This document shows, piece by piece, positions 48,243 through 61,022 of a DNA stretch of 64,000 bases. The translations under genes and the position numbers were made by a program. The notes beneath the pieces were generated by a model that was not told where the DNA came from, did not search any database, and saw nothing but the letters and a program-made list of their open reading frames with translations. The DNA is taken from NCBI GenBank assembly GCA_040954595.2, contig CM082586.2:806001-870000 (forward strand), read 5' to 3'. Numbering within the stretch: the first letter of the stretch is position 1; the number at the start of each line of letters is the position of its first letter. The DNA is from Balanoglossus misakiensis. Its lineage: Eukaryota; Hemichordata.

Positions 48243-51200
48243 TCTCACTTTCAGATTTATCTAGATCATGAATTGCGAAGCGTACAGCTCATGCCTGGAA
48301 TACTTGTGATGTGGTATTCGTAAATATTAGCGCAGTCGGAGGTGGTATGGAGCGGGCCTCATAAACGGAACCTGTAAATTGGCTAGATGAAGTGGTTTAA
48401 TATTTAGCTTTAACTTGTTGACGTCACAGGCCAAACAGCTACCTGGTCTGACCATTTAAGGGTTGGGTCCAAAGTTGATCTTGTAATGCTTAGTTGACTA
48501 GTGTGGTTGTTTTACCTTAATTATTAACACAGGCGACTAATCGATGGTAGATATTCAGCATACTTTATGCCTGACCTCAAGATGTGTGTCATTGACCTTT
48601 AATTTTGCTGGAGGTGCTAAGGTCAAGGTAAAACTATTTTCAGCCTAAACGTAATTTCGCGAGATAAGTGCGATAGCGTAACAATAACAAGGAGAGGGTT
48701 CAGGTCACTCACAGACAAGCTGCACCGATCGCTTTTGTTGACATAAGGGAATAGATACATCTGTCGAATCAGTCGATTTTACGGTGAAAAGGCAGAACAC
48801 GAGACGAATCAGCTGCATTCAGTTATCTTTTTCCATAGAAACATTCAAGCGTGCATGCTGTCGCCATAGCAACACTTCAAAAATAACCACGAGTAATAGA
48901 ATTTGCAGCAGTAACGACGGCACAATATTTTCTGGGGGTTGTGCATCGATGCTCAACACTAAAAATGAGGATTTTCGCTTGATACATACATACATACATT
49001 GGTGTACGATACACTTTCTCGGAGGATTGTAACAGGATTGTATCTGTATAAGATTGGAAATACGTTGAAATACAGAGGATACTGGGTAAAGACAACTATT
49101 ACCACAATGCAGTTTGTTGTTTGGTAAAAAGAACAGTTTCCCCACTTGGAACGATTTTTTACCATCCAATCGATACATCTATACACATACTAATTTAATA
49201 CTTATTAAAATAAGCCACTTACAAAAAATCTTTATGCAAATTAACCTCAGGAAATCGATCATGGCTTCCACGAGCGAACGTTGATGTGGAAGATTGAAAC
49301 TGGGAACAGCAAAATAGGCTGTTCCATCTATCATCGCTTATGATTACGTCCCGCGGCAGCTTTCCAGTATTTGCGTACGTTCATTCGGTGTATTCGACAC
49401 GTTTCAGATTGTTGGTGGATCAGAGAGTCTGCATGAGCTATGGGAATGGTGACTGTTGTTTTATGCCCATGATTTCACCTTAAAGACTTGCTGACGTGAA
49501 CCCTTAAGCTGTCCTGCCTTCACCAGAGAGACACTAACTGCAGGTTAGTAGAATCATAACACCTTTTGTCCTTGAATTTAGTCTTTCAAATAAACCTTCC
49601 TCACCTGACAGTACTAAAGCTGCGTAAATGTTGGATGTAGACACCATAACATAGCATTTAGCTATTTTATTTATCCAAGCACATTTATAGACCTCACGAT
49701 TGTTTACTATAAAAAGACCAGCCGCCATCCATTTTAGAATTCAATATAAATGCAAAATTGTACTAGATTTGAAACTGTATAAATGGCTGTTTTGATGGAT
49801 ATTGTGTTTATGCTGTTTGACATTTGTATCGTGATACTAGTCCTGTTCGACACAGATATTGAAGTTGTGCTGTCAGAAGGTGGGGCTTAATTCTACGCCA
49901 TCTGCTACATTAATTACAATTTTTTCAGCTCTCCTTAACAGTCATACAAAACATGCAGTCACGCCATTTTGACGTTTTTCTGCTAAGTGTCTATGGATAT
50001 TCTACAGCCATCATTTTCAGTAGTTCTTCAATCATCTACGGCAACTAAGAACATCATTCATTTTGCAAATCTCGTATTTTACGGCAATTGTTTACGGCTA
50101 AGGCGAATGCAGGAACCACAAAGGGATAAGTACATAAAATACGATTACATTAAAATATTACTAGTAGGTGAGAGAGTCGTGCGTGACCTCGTAGTTAAAA
50201 CGACTGCCACTGTATGCGGAAAGGCATCGGAGATTCATACGGTCTGTGCCTGGTACATGACGTGGCAATCACAAATTGATACAGGTAGGAGAATGTGCCT
50301 TTCCTTGTGTGAAAATCACTAAATTTTCCCTCATTTGTTGTGGGGTGTTCCTTTAAGAGTCGGGAATGTTTTTGGAGGGGGTTGGGGTGAATGAAAGGTA
50401 TGGCAAAATCAAGCAGCCCAAGCTGACGATCCACAAAGACGACAACGAAAACGCTGAGCGAGACGAAGTGTTATTATCAGCAGAATGCTAATTTAGAGAT
50501 TCTCGACGACACCAAGGGATCGGTTACGTCTTTTGTTGTGACGGTCTTTGTCCATCTAAAGGGTTTCAATAATGATTGTGCTACCGAAAATACATATTTT
50601 AAATACTGCTTTCAAACACATGAAAGCATTCGCTCGTATGTCAGATGTGTTGGTGTAATGAAACTTTAAGATTTTAGTCCGAATTTAAGCAATATACATG
50701 TATGTCTAGAATAATCAATTTAATTTTCCCCCTTATGCCTGTTGCTCACAGCTATTTTTGTCTTTTTTAATTCGTCACTGTCGTTCGAAATATTGGAAAC
50801 ATATTAATCATAAAAAGCTAAACAATAGAGTAATCCCTCTTCGAAGACTGTATTTTGTGTCATCTATGGTAATGAACACATCCAACAAGCCACTAATGCT
50901 TTGAGCAAACTATATGATAATTTGTCAGTACTTGCTCGTTGCCCCAGCAACGCAAGTGAACCCGTGGTTCTGTTACAGCGAGCGTGGTGCGCATACAGAG
51001 TTAATTTACTATCATAAAGGGAAGAACCATTGTACGGAAATATAAATTTAGACGGTAGAAGTACATTATAGTGTGTTCTCATCTCGGCTTATTCATCAGC
51101 TGCGAATTGAAGCTAGGTATTCTAAATTAGCCACAACGAATGGAATGGTAGGAAAGCAGACAATAGTAAACGTGTGTTGACAACACTAGTCCCCGAACTA

Positions 51201-52045
51201 TCATATTTCTGGATTGCTATTTATAGATTGCATGTCTGTAAATTTTCTATTCTCTCAAAAATCTCACAGTGGGATACAAGATATAAAATACATGTCTGTA
51301 ATGACAATTGAATGAATTCAAATTAAATACTAATAATTATGTACCTTCAGAGCAATATTGTTATCCTGTTGTGGTTTACGTTACACATAATTTACATCAT
51401 GTGGGAGACCGCCCGTTCATGATACTATGTGTCACTATGACAACGACACTAGCAATTTTATCACAAGTACTAGGACCCTGTACGCACTGTAACAATGATC
51501 AAAATTCTCTAAGAGAGTCGATTGTACATTCAAAAGTCGTTGGAGACTTTATTGTAATCAGATGACGATATTTTATACGCAATTTGTCACATTTACGTGA
51601 TTTCACACAATCCTGCGATTATTACATAATTAATATTCTATTAATATTCTATGAAGATGAGCAAAATCTGAGTTGACCCTGAATGTGGTTTTTGTCTCCT
51701 CTGCCCTTTGGAAACTCTGAAAATCCATACAGACTTGAAACCATGGTGAATTTAACCAATTAATCAAGTGACAAATTGAATGAGGTGTGACATACTAATT
51801 GATTGAAAATAATGACGAAGGTATTACAGATTAATCAATATGATGAACAATACACAGGCAGATCGTGGTTATACAAAGAGGATTATGGGGCAATATGTTT
51901 ACTTGACCAAATGACGCTTTTGTGTTACCATCAAAACCAATGTCCACTCTGCTTCTGACCTCTGAAAATCCAGTAACATCACCTAGATTTAATACATATT
52001 TTTTGATGTTCATTTTAGAACGAGCTGGAGTGGTAAACTGACGGC

Positions 52046-54142
52046 ATGCTAACCCAAGAGCCCATTACCATGACAACTGAAAGCGACGCCAACGCCAATC
52101 ACTCCATACTGGCAAAGAAATTAAACATGGACCAAGCGTCGCCGACCACGATTGACAGCGCACCAAAATCATCCACATCAGATGAAGTCTCTCGAAGTGA
52201 CTCATTCACTTTTTATGGGAAACGACCATCTATGACATCAACTGACGGACAAGAGGAAGAAGATCCGAGGTACAATGCTCGGTTTTACATCAACAAAACC
52301 AATACGTCACAGAACCTCTGCATTCGTTTACGAAACACAGATTTCTATGTTCACAAAGACATACTTCAAGAAAAGTGTGGATATTTCAAAGTTCTCCTCG
52401 CCGAAGGAACCTTTCAGGGTTGTCCAAGTCTTGGTAGAAGTGACTTGTATGACTTCCAAGAAGCCACAAACTCTCCAGTCAGTGTTCGCGCATTCACAAC
52501 ACTGCTGGACTATCTGTACTCCGGTAAGCTGAAAGTTCCTATCCGAGCAGCCAGCGAGCTTCTGGATGCTGCAGAGTTCTTGTCCATTTCACTCAAACCA
52601 GACTTATTTGACCAACCGATGGAAAAGTACCCATGGTGGGCAAACTATGATAAGTTAAACACAGGAAAAATAATAGCATATCGGTGGGGAAATACCAATA
52701 GGCATCCTGATATTTGTGTCCGAGTTGAAGATAACTTTTTCTTGGTTCACTCAACGGTAATTACTCAAAGAAGTCGATACTTCAAAGCTATCATCTCCAA
52801 GGATGGGAAATGGCGAGAACGGCTCCAACTCAAGAGAGGTCGAATGATTGAATTCACTGCTGCACCACCGACAGCTTATGCTTTTGAGACTGTTCTTGAC
52901 TACATCTACTGCGAGAAGATTTTCCGCCAACCCATCGACCATGAAGAATTTGAGGACTTACTGGACACCAAGGAGTACCTCGGGGTCGACTTTGACTTCG
53001 AATGTGTTCGATACAGACGCAGGGAAAGTGTGGTGCCGCGCAAGCACAGCAAAGAACTGGACGGGTCACAAAACTCGGACTTATCACCTGCGCATGTGCC
53101 GATGCCACGTGATACAAATTTGCAACTGAGAGATGTTTCCATATTGCGTGGCATGGAAGATCGAGAAAAGCTGGTACCACTCAGGTCAAAACTTGGACTC
53201 ATCATAACAAACAAAAAACAAACAGAAGAGAAGGCAATTCTTTGTCTTTATGATGATGACGCGGATGTTTTGCGCATTGTGCAAGTGTTACCGAAAGAAA
53301 TGCAAGAATCTGGCATGCATTATAGAGTAATAACCCAGAATCATTTGGTCTGTATCGTTGGTGACAAGCGGTTCCTATTTTCTAGACGGATTGTTCCAGT
53401 ACTTTTGAATATAAACGCATCTGCGTGGGCTAAATTACCAGCAAAGGCTGTACCTTCAAACTACGAGACGTCAGTGTTGTCACTAAGTGAGACCTCCGAT
53501 GGAAGGATGAAGATAGTAAAGGCATGTCGTCCGACTGACCTAAGGAAGGAATTGTTTTCAACATCACAGAAGCACTCCAATTACTCCCTCAAACCACTTC
53601 GCTTTGATGCTATTGAATCGTGCCTTTGTGATGACACTGTCTTTATACTGTACTACGACGCCTTGGATAAGTCACCTTTTGGTGTCGGCTACATCGTGGA
53701 AGTGCGCCCCCTGTGCACTGATGACGAAGCAGAGAGTTGGTCCGAGATTGAACTGAGTGAGCCAACTTTTGTGAGCGAGATGGTGAAATCCAAGCTCACC
53801 AGTGATGGCAGAGAGGTGTTCGTTGTAGGGGTTAATCCCTCGACGCATCAGCTTACAATCCATCGCTTTGATTATCGCGACACAAAGGAACTCATTCTGG
53901 TTGCTGAGACATACTGTACCAAGCTGATGAATTCTGGGATACCAGGCACCATCACTATCACTGACAATTGGGACGTTGCTCAGGTTGTCATCATCAATGG
54001 CAATTTCTATTTCTTGGTCTACAATCGTATATTTTGCTATAATGTTGTCAATAAAAGGTGGCGAATCTTAAGTGAAGCTCGACTGAGTGATGACTGCAAA
54101 ATTGCCGCTTTCTTTCAACTGCCAACAACGGAACAAAGTTGA
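52046..54142 (+). CDS. Double-BTB, kelch-like protein (gene 3 of cluster)
   Basis: A single-exon frame of 698 codons. ATG 52046 is the first ATG after the 3' splice site at 52,018, and an in-frame TAA at 52,034 supports it. Residues 88-184 are a first BTB domain (NLCIRLRNTDFYVHKDILQE, GYFKVLL, AFTTLLDYLYSGKLKV, AAEFLSISL). Residues 220-316 are a second (DICVRVEDNFFLVHSTVI, YFKAII, AFETVLDYIYCEKI, YLGVDF). About residues 370-690 resemble worn kelch blades (ILCLYDDDADV, FYFLVYNRIFCYNVVNKRW). BTB1 resembles the single BTB of gene 1, and BTB2, with its APPTAYAF segment, resembles that of gene 2 (APPTSKAF). Two BTB domains could give an internally paired or heterodimeric adaptor; that is inference. 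The 698-residue length comes from a shorter N-terminus and linker than in its paralogues. Confidence 0.9.
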   Translation: MLTQEPITMTTESDANANHSILAKKLNMDQASPTTIDSAPKSSTSDEVSRSDSFTFYGKRPSMTSTDGQEEEDPRYNARFYINKTNTSQNLCIRLRNTDFYVHKDILQEKCGYFKVLLAEGTFQGCPSLGRSDLYDFQEATNSPVSVRAFTTLLDYLYSGKLKVPIRAASELLDAAEFLSISLKPDLFDQPMEKYPWWANYDKLNTGKIIAYRWGNTNRHPDICVRVEDNFFLVHSTVITQRSRYFKAIISKDGKWRERLQLKRGRMIEFTAAPPTAYAFETVLDYIYCEKIFRQPIDHEEFEDLLDTKEYLGVDFDFECVRYRRRESVVPRKHSKELDGSQNSDLSPAHVPMPRDTNLQLRDVSILRGMEDREKLVPLRSKLGLIITNKKQTEEKAILCLYDDDADVLRIVQVLPKEMQESGMHYRVITQNHLVCIVGDKRFLFSRRIVPVLLNINASAWAKLPAKAVPSNYETSVLSLSETSDGRMKIVKACRPTDLRKELFSTSQKHSNYSLKPLRFDAIESCLCDDTVFILYYDALDKSPFGVGYIVEVRPLCTDDEAESWSEIELSEPTFVSEMVKSKLTSDGREVFVVGVNPSTHQLTIHRFDYRDTKELILVAETYCTKLMNSGIPGTITITDNWDVAQVVIINGNFYFLVYNRIFCYNVVNKRWRILSEARLSDDCKIAAFFQLPTTEQS

Positions 54143-54768
54143 ATGAAACTTGATCAAATCAAAACATGCCTGAAATGAACAAATCAAAACATGCCTACAG
54201 TGTGTATTTCTCAGAATTATAACAAATATAAACGGAGATTGCTCGAAGTGAGAATACATAGAATTATATGAGCGAGACACTTTCTTCAGATCAACAAAAC
54301 TGTCGACTTCATAAACTTTAAGGTCATTAGCATATGAGAACCTCTCCGGGGTATACACTCCTCATGAACTTGAAGTGTAACCTTTCAGTTCATATGAGAG
54401 CAACAACTCTGTCGCCAGTTTGTCTCGCACTACCAGCAAAACCACCTGTCCTTTAAAATCAAGCAGGGGAATGGAATAATGTGTTAAGTGACAATGATTT
54501 GCTGTGTATTATAGAAAATTTCATCATGGATTTATAATGTGGAATACTTTGCTATTTATATACATGTAAACAAATGATATAAAATTTTCACTTAATACTT
54601 TTACACCACAGAATTACTTTTCAATTATAAACATACAAAAATACAGATACGTACTTAAACTTTCTGGCTGACTCCATATCTTCATTAGACCTTCTATGTG
54701 TGTTTATATCTGACCGCGTATTTGTCTCTGTGACTGCAGTGAATATGTAAGATAGCCAATTACCTACA

Positions 54769-54787
54769 AAACCAACCAACCAACCAT
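54769..54787. repeat. (CCAA)n simple repeat
   Basis: ACCAACCAACCAACC in AT-rich spacer. Confidence 0.8.
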
Positions 54788-54868
54788 GTACCAACCACTG
54801 AATTACCTTCAGTGCCTACCGGTCAATTACATTGTTTCTCTGATATACTAAACCAATGAATTAATTTG

Positions 54869-54909
54869 TTCGTTCATTCATTCTTTCATTCCTTCATTCA
54901 TCCATTCAG
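54869..54909. repeat. (TTCA)n-like simple repeat
   Basis: Imperfect TTCATTCATTC/TTTCATTCC tract in the spacer. Confidence 0.75.
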
Positions 54910-56822
54910 TCTCATCAAATTTTGAAAGGATCATTCTTTATTCAACCATGGTCTGGTATGTCATATAACTTGATGTGTCATTCATTGACTTTGAAGTTGT
55001 ACATCTACATTTAATTCTCAAATTTCACACTTTATTATATTTTGTGAATAGAGATGTATGTTTTTGCTACAAACTTTGAATAATTATAGCTTGCATTCAT
55101 GTCAGATCGAACTATTATCTCAGGAGTGACATTGCATTATTTCTAACATTAATCTAAAATTGTAATGCTTTGATCAGAAATTTCAACGGTTTATCAGAAT
55201 AATATTCATTAACATAAAGAACAAGAGCGATTGTACAAATAATATATTATACTAGATACTTTGACAGTACATTGTCTCTAATCTTCAATTTATTACTTTT
55301 GTATATAGTTTAAATTACTAGCTGTGTTGGCAATTTGATAGGACGATTTACTATTATTCTAAATGATCCATTTAAATAAGCTAACTGATGTATATACATA
55401 TGCATGTCATCAACGTCTGTTTGTCGGTGTACATGTAAAAATAAAAGTTAAATAAAGTTAAAACTTACTGCTGGGGAATCTATGAAAGTTTCTCTTTTCG
55501 AGGAAGTGTTTAAATTCCATCATTTTAAAATAATGAAAAAATACTTTTTGAGAGTGGTATTAAAATAGTTTTACAGAGATATGGAAAATGACATAGCATA
55601 TTTCTTTGTTTGGATATAAGTTAGTTGTTCTGCACATTAAGTCACATATTTTAACATTCTAATCAAATTTACTGAAGCGTAAAAATCACCAGCCATTGAT
55701 CTTGTCAATGATTTAACTTACAAGGAAACACATGATCGCTGTAATTTCTATGTCTTATTATTATAAACTAGCTCAGTACTTGGGTATTCATTGTTCGTTA
55801 TATGGTTAAATCTTGCCGGATACTGTGACGATTGTGCATAATTTATACATGGAACATCTTAAATTGATGTTTGCATTTATATCAGAGGTGCAATTCAGAT
55901 CATTGAACTTGACCTTTGTACTGAAGACAAACGAACACAATACATGAAAATCATATCACAACAATAATCATTTTCTGTGTTTGCAGCACTTTTAGCGAAA
56001 CCATGACTACAGAATATACAGTAAATTTGAAGTGGCTTACAATTTTCGAATACGTTTTTGTAATCTAACAATACAAATTTTAAATGATGTGCAATGATTG
56101 CATACACCAATTTTGAATGGTTCAAAGTTTCTATTCCAGTTTGGCTTGTACATTCAAGAGAGGATGGGGAATATTTCATCCCTGTCATACGAATTTTGCC
56201 TCCTTGTTGTTCTCTTGTATTTTTGCCCAAGAAATCAACAAAATCCGTTTAAATATTTGCTTTGTATTTTACTGTAATGCTGGGAAATAAACACGATCTT
56301 CTTTACGTACTTTGTCTGTTTATCTCTTTGCTAAAAGTGGATTAGAGTCCCAGCATGTCTTTGGCAAGGGAATGCTGGGTAAACGTACGTCATACCAAAA
56401 CAAGAGCAAACGTTTCTTGAGCAGTGATGGCGCTGTTGCTGACCCGAATGACCTCTGGTAAGTCACATGACATGTCAGGTGATATGGCGTGATCCTTGTC
56501 GTAGGCGTCCAGGCATGTGCGGTTTGTTTTGATTCGATTCCGGTAGAACTTTTCCTCGTGGCCACACTTCTTGTGGTTCAAAACAGGCCGCACACTTGCT
56601 TTAGTAACAAAGCCACCCACCCACGGCGACTTTCAAGACTACGGTTTCATAGTACGCCTACACGACGTCGTCCTGAATCACACGATCACAGTGGGTGTGT
56701 CGTTTCGTCCAGTGCAGAGTAGATTTCCGACAAGGTATTTGTAGGATCTACTGAGATAGTCTACTTGATACGAAAGCTCAATACATTCGCCCAGACGGCA
56801 AATTTGGAGGAACATTGAAAAC

Positions 56823-59800
56823 ATGGCCGTTACAATTCGGGTCACTTGTCTCGTGCAAATATGTGTTTTACTGCTGGCCGTTCGTGTACAATCCTACCCG
56901 ATGTTCACCTCACACAACGAGACTGCCCCCGGGGGTTCTGTCCACTACACCATGCTTCGGAACATGGCTCTACAAGAATACGAGAAGTTCCAACACCGCC
57001 TCCCTCTTGGCGGATTTAAATCGCTTGTGACAAGCGCCGAGTGCGATCTCTGCAAGTTCTCCATCATGTTGCTTCAGAAGTTGTTCCTAGAGAGCGCGAC
57101 TGAGGATGACATACTCTCCATAGCAACGGAGATTTGCGAAGTTGGCAAGATCGAATCCAAGCGCATTTGCCAAGATATCGTCAGAGAGTTCAAGGTGAGT
57201 TCGTATTATTGAACAGGTCATCTTGCAGATGCTTGTCTTTGGGCTACTCATATAAATCAAATAATGGAAACCAGAGCTGGTATAATTGGGCTTTAAAACA
57301 CATTTGCATACTCTAGTAATTTGCATCCTTTGAAATTATAAAACAAACTGTCTTTTAATCTTCAGGATGAATTTTTCTTTGTTGTGGATAAACTGGTGCT
57401 AAGTCCAGAAGAAGCCTGCGGAATATTGTTTGGAACTTCCTGTGGTCAGCCGTATGATCCACGATTCATGTGGAACCTGACTCTACCAGATATTCCGAAG
57501 CCACCTGTGATACCGCCAAATCCTCCAAAGGTATGAAACTTTGGAATCTGAATCCAGTTAGTGGAGTTCTAATCTGACAAAGTCATAGTGAGCAAACCGA
57601 TCCCAGTATTTTATCACAAAAGAAACAAAATCTATCAAAAGATTGACAAAACAGCAATCTGATTTGATTTTGTAAAGTGCTAGATTCTCTTTGGTGGTTT
57701 TTGCTGTTTTTTAATGTAACAATTAATTGACATGTTAATCTGTATGAGGTCAAAGGTTAGTCACATGCTTTTCAGGTGATATTCTACAATGAAGGTCAAG
57801 AAAGGCACAGACTCCCTCCCCCATTCTTCATTGTTATTTTTACAGCTGCACAAAAGCCGGAAGTAGCCGAGGTCAAAGTTCAGTTGACCAACGTTAGAGT
57901 TAGCAAGAAAAAGTATAAATCACACTTTCATGGTCGGTCTATATGGATATATACTTCCCATTGTTTCTTTGAATATGCAAATATTATTTTGAAACTTTGT
58001 TCTCCTTCTACACAGCCTGGTTCTCCAGTAACCAAAGTCCTACAGTTGTCAGATTTCCATTATGATAGATTGTACCAAGCTGGCTCCAATCCGGAATGTG
58101 GTGAACCGTTATGCTGCAGGGCAAATGATGGGAAGCCAGGTAAAATTTTGAGAGCTTCCCAATCTTTTATCTGCCTGTCCATCCATCAGTCTGTTCATGT
58201 CTGTCTGTTACCCAATATGACCTCAGAATATAGGAAGTTGGTTCCTAACATGTCTTGGAATTTAGTGCGACTTGGAGCATACAATCCCTGTAATTATGAA
58301 TTTTTCCCTCTCTCTCCAGCTCCTTCAGTAAAAGGTGCAGGCAAGTATGGAGATTACAGAAACTGTGATGTGCCAAAAATTCTTTTGGATAATCTATTTC
58401 AACATCTCCAGACTTCAGAAAAGGTATGTTACTTTTGAGCAGTGTGTTAGGATGATAAATTATTTAGTATAATTAGTAGCATGACAGTATTTCTTTTGAG
58501 CGATTAGGTCAAAATCTACCAATGGAAAGCTATCCTAAATAAAATTATACAGTTGAACCTGAATATAGGAACAGGGTGGTGAAAGGGTAAAAGTACGCCT
58601 CTGCCAATATTTGGATAACAGTCTTTCTGGTTTCCCCATTCTGCGATTGCAGTTTGACTATGTCTTAATGACTGGGGATTTGCCAGCGCATGATGTCTGG
58701 AACCAGTCCAGAGCTGATCAACTGACTGTGTTGGACGACATCACTGATATGTTCCTCAAATATTATCCGGGAATGAAGGTCTATCCAGCAGTTGGAAATC
58801 ATGAAAGTGCCCCAGTAAACAGGTAAGGAGAAAACATTCCTCCTCCTACAAGTTGTAAACTAAAACATAAAGTTTCAACAACTGATGCGAAAATACTACC
58901 AGTAATATGAGTTAACATACATTCCTTGTACATACACCTGATTGTCTGTGTCCCTCACAGTTTTCCACCAGATTATGTCACCGGAAATCTCTCCATTTCG
59001 TGGCTCTACGATGGCTTTGTATATCAGTGGGTGAACAAGACAGGATGGTTGCCAGCTGATACAATTCCCACTATCAAACGGTAATTAGCAAACATACATA
59101 ATCAGCCATAACCTACCACAATATTCCTTTCTGTACAAAGGACATCAGGACCATTGTGTCCTTATTTCAATGTATGTAAATCCAATTTTTCTCACTATGT
59201 CACACTAAGTTCTCAAAGTTTTGGACGTAATGGGATCCTTGACCATGTCACAGATGCAAGATAAACTCATGTTCCCCTGTCAGGGACAGATAACAGGGTT
59301 TGAGTACAGTCAAAATAAAGAATTTTATGTTGGTAGTAACAACCTATTCAAGGTTAAGATATGAACAAGGCACTAGTTAAAGTATCAGAAGTTTAAGTCA
59401 ATAAAAGTTTCAATGCACCATTATGTATCTGACTAAATAGCAACTGAGGCATTATTGACAGACAAACAAACCAGACTGGGTCAAGGATAACTTTAGAGCA
59501 ATTTTGTTTTTCAAACAGGGGTGGATACTACACAGTTCTTCTACATCCTGGACTGCGTCTGGTCTCCCTCAACATGAACATGTGTAACAGCGGCAACTAT
59601 TGGCTGTTGCTGAACACCACTGATCCAACCGGGGAACTTGAGTGGCTGATCAATGTCTTACAAGCAGCTGAATTACAGAAAGAGAAAGTCCACATCATTG
59701 GCCACAATCACCCAAGCAGTTGTATGAAAGCCTTTGGATGGAATTATTACAAAATAGTTGACAGGTAATATGGGATTCATAACAGCAGATACTGATGGCA

Positions 59801-61022
59801 CAACACTCGCCAAACAGTGTTACATCAATAAGACCACATTCCTCCCTCTCCCCCTCCAAAAAATGAACACATGCATACAGCAAAAGACCACATACATTTG
59901 TAATTAATGAAATAATCCATTACTCTTTCAGATACGAGAGCACAATCACTGCACAGTTCTTCGGACATTCCCACACAGACTATTTCGAAGTCTTTTACGA
60001 TGAAGAGACTTTGACAAGACCGACCAGTGTTGCCTACATCAGTGGAAGCATCACGCCATTTCAAGCTTTGAATCCCAGCTATAGGTTGTATGATGTTGAT
60101 GGCAACTATCCCGGAAGTTCCACGGTGAGAATTAAATCATTCTCCAGAAATCACAAACTAATGGTTATCTATTCCTAATATAGTAACCCACGGAACTTAA
60201 AAGAGAGATCTAGACTGACTGTTTACTAATCTCAACAACTTCTCTTTCTCACAGGTTGTGTTAGAACACTACACCCATGTCCTAAATTTGACTGAGGCAA
60301 ATCTGACTGAAAAGCCGATATGGTTCAGAGAATACACAGCAAAGGCAAGTGCATGCATTATTTGGTTTTTCTATTAAGCATTGTTCAGTGGCTGGTTGTC
60401 GCAATTCAACCTACACCCTGTACATAGATATATAACACGTGGAATAAATATTTTGTCTTCCTTTCAGACTGCATTTAATATGACATCACTCCTACCAAGC
60501 GATTGGCATAAAGTGATTGAAAATCTTAAACAGGATGATGTCATGTTCAAGAATTTTTACAGGTGAGTACTGTTTTCATGATTATTAAACACACAGCATT
60601 GTTCAGGTAGACCCTGCCTACCACTACACGTTACATAAAAGCGAATTGGTAATGCAATAAAAGGAAATGATGTATTGTTTGCCATTATATACAGTGTAAT
60701 ACAACGTAACGACTTTATTATTTTCAGTGATGTATATTTTATCAGTCACACTTTGCAAGTTCTGTGTCTTGCGAACAACTGAGTTATATGTGACCCTTAC
60801 CTGCAGACAGGATGATGCCAGCCCTTTAAGTAATCTGTATTCTGTTTTCTCCTCAGCTACTTCCATAAGCTGCATGTGACCAGTTCTTGCGATCAGAAAT
60901 GCAAAGCTGCACTTATCTGCCAACTGCAGACGGCCAGAGCTGATGACCCAAGCCTGTGCAAAGACACAACCATCTCCTACGAAGAGTTCCTGAATTACAG
61001 AAAGATGTACAACAAATGTTAG
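56823..61022 (+). CDS. SMPD1: Acid sphingomyelinase (sphingomyelin phosphodiesterase 1-like)
   Basis: Lysosomal or secreted zinc enzyme that hydrolyses sphingomyelin to ceramide and phosphocholine. Eleven exons: 56823-57194, 57366-57530, 58016-58139, 58320-58423, 58653-58822, 58961-59080, 59519-59764, 59932-60124, 60255-60344, 60468-60562, 60857-61022. Phases join cleanly to 614 residues, close to the roughly 630 of human SMPD1. Residues 1-24 form a signal peptide ([14 protein letters not shown]). About 73-150 is a saposin B domain with six cysteines. A Pro-rich linker ([14 protein letters not shown]) leads to the metallophosphatase domain, with candidate metal ligands D192 and H194 (SDFHYD), D264 (GDLPAHD), N304 (GNHES), H414 (IIGH) and H446/H448 (FFGHSH). 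The C-terminal Cys-rich subdomain ends in a terminal Cys. Intron 9 uses a GC donor (AAAG then GCAAGT). After H414 the usual IPPG is replaced by NHPS. Start context is AAAACATGG. Confidence 0.95.

Larger units (their letters stand above)
47505..52018. other. Intergenic and leader-intron sequence between BTB genes 2 and 3
   Basis: Apart from the candidate exon at 48.1-48.2 kb this is AT-rich sequence with a CATA tract near 48,983-48,999. The short open frames are not conserved-looking. At the right end a plus-strand 3' splice site (TTGATGTTCATTTTAG, exon from 52,019) precedes gene 3, so part of this region is its first intron. No transposon, tRNA or rRNA was recognised. Confidence 0.5.
54143..56822. 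other. 3' UTR of BTB gene 3 and spacer upstream of the sphingomyelinase gene
   Basis: Canonical AATAAA hexamers at 55,440-55,445 and 55,451-55,456 could end the gene 3 transcript, which would have a 1.3-kb 3' UTR. Simple repeats occur at 54,769-54,787 (CCAA) and 54,869-54,909 (TTCA type). The last few hundred bases should hold the sphingomyelinase promoter; I see no clear TATA box. No other gene was recognised. Confidence 0.5.

Noticed and set aside
57776-58438. A 220-codon frame across sphingomyelinase introns
   Set aside because: Only its segments 58,016-58,139 and 58,320-58,423 match the enzyme; the rest is intronic and is removed by clear splice sites.
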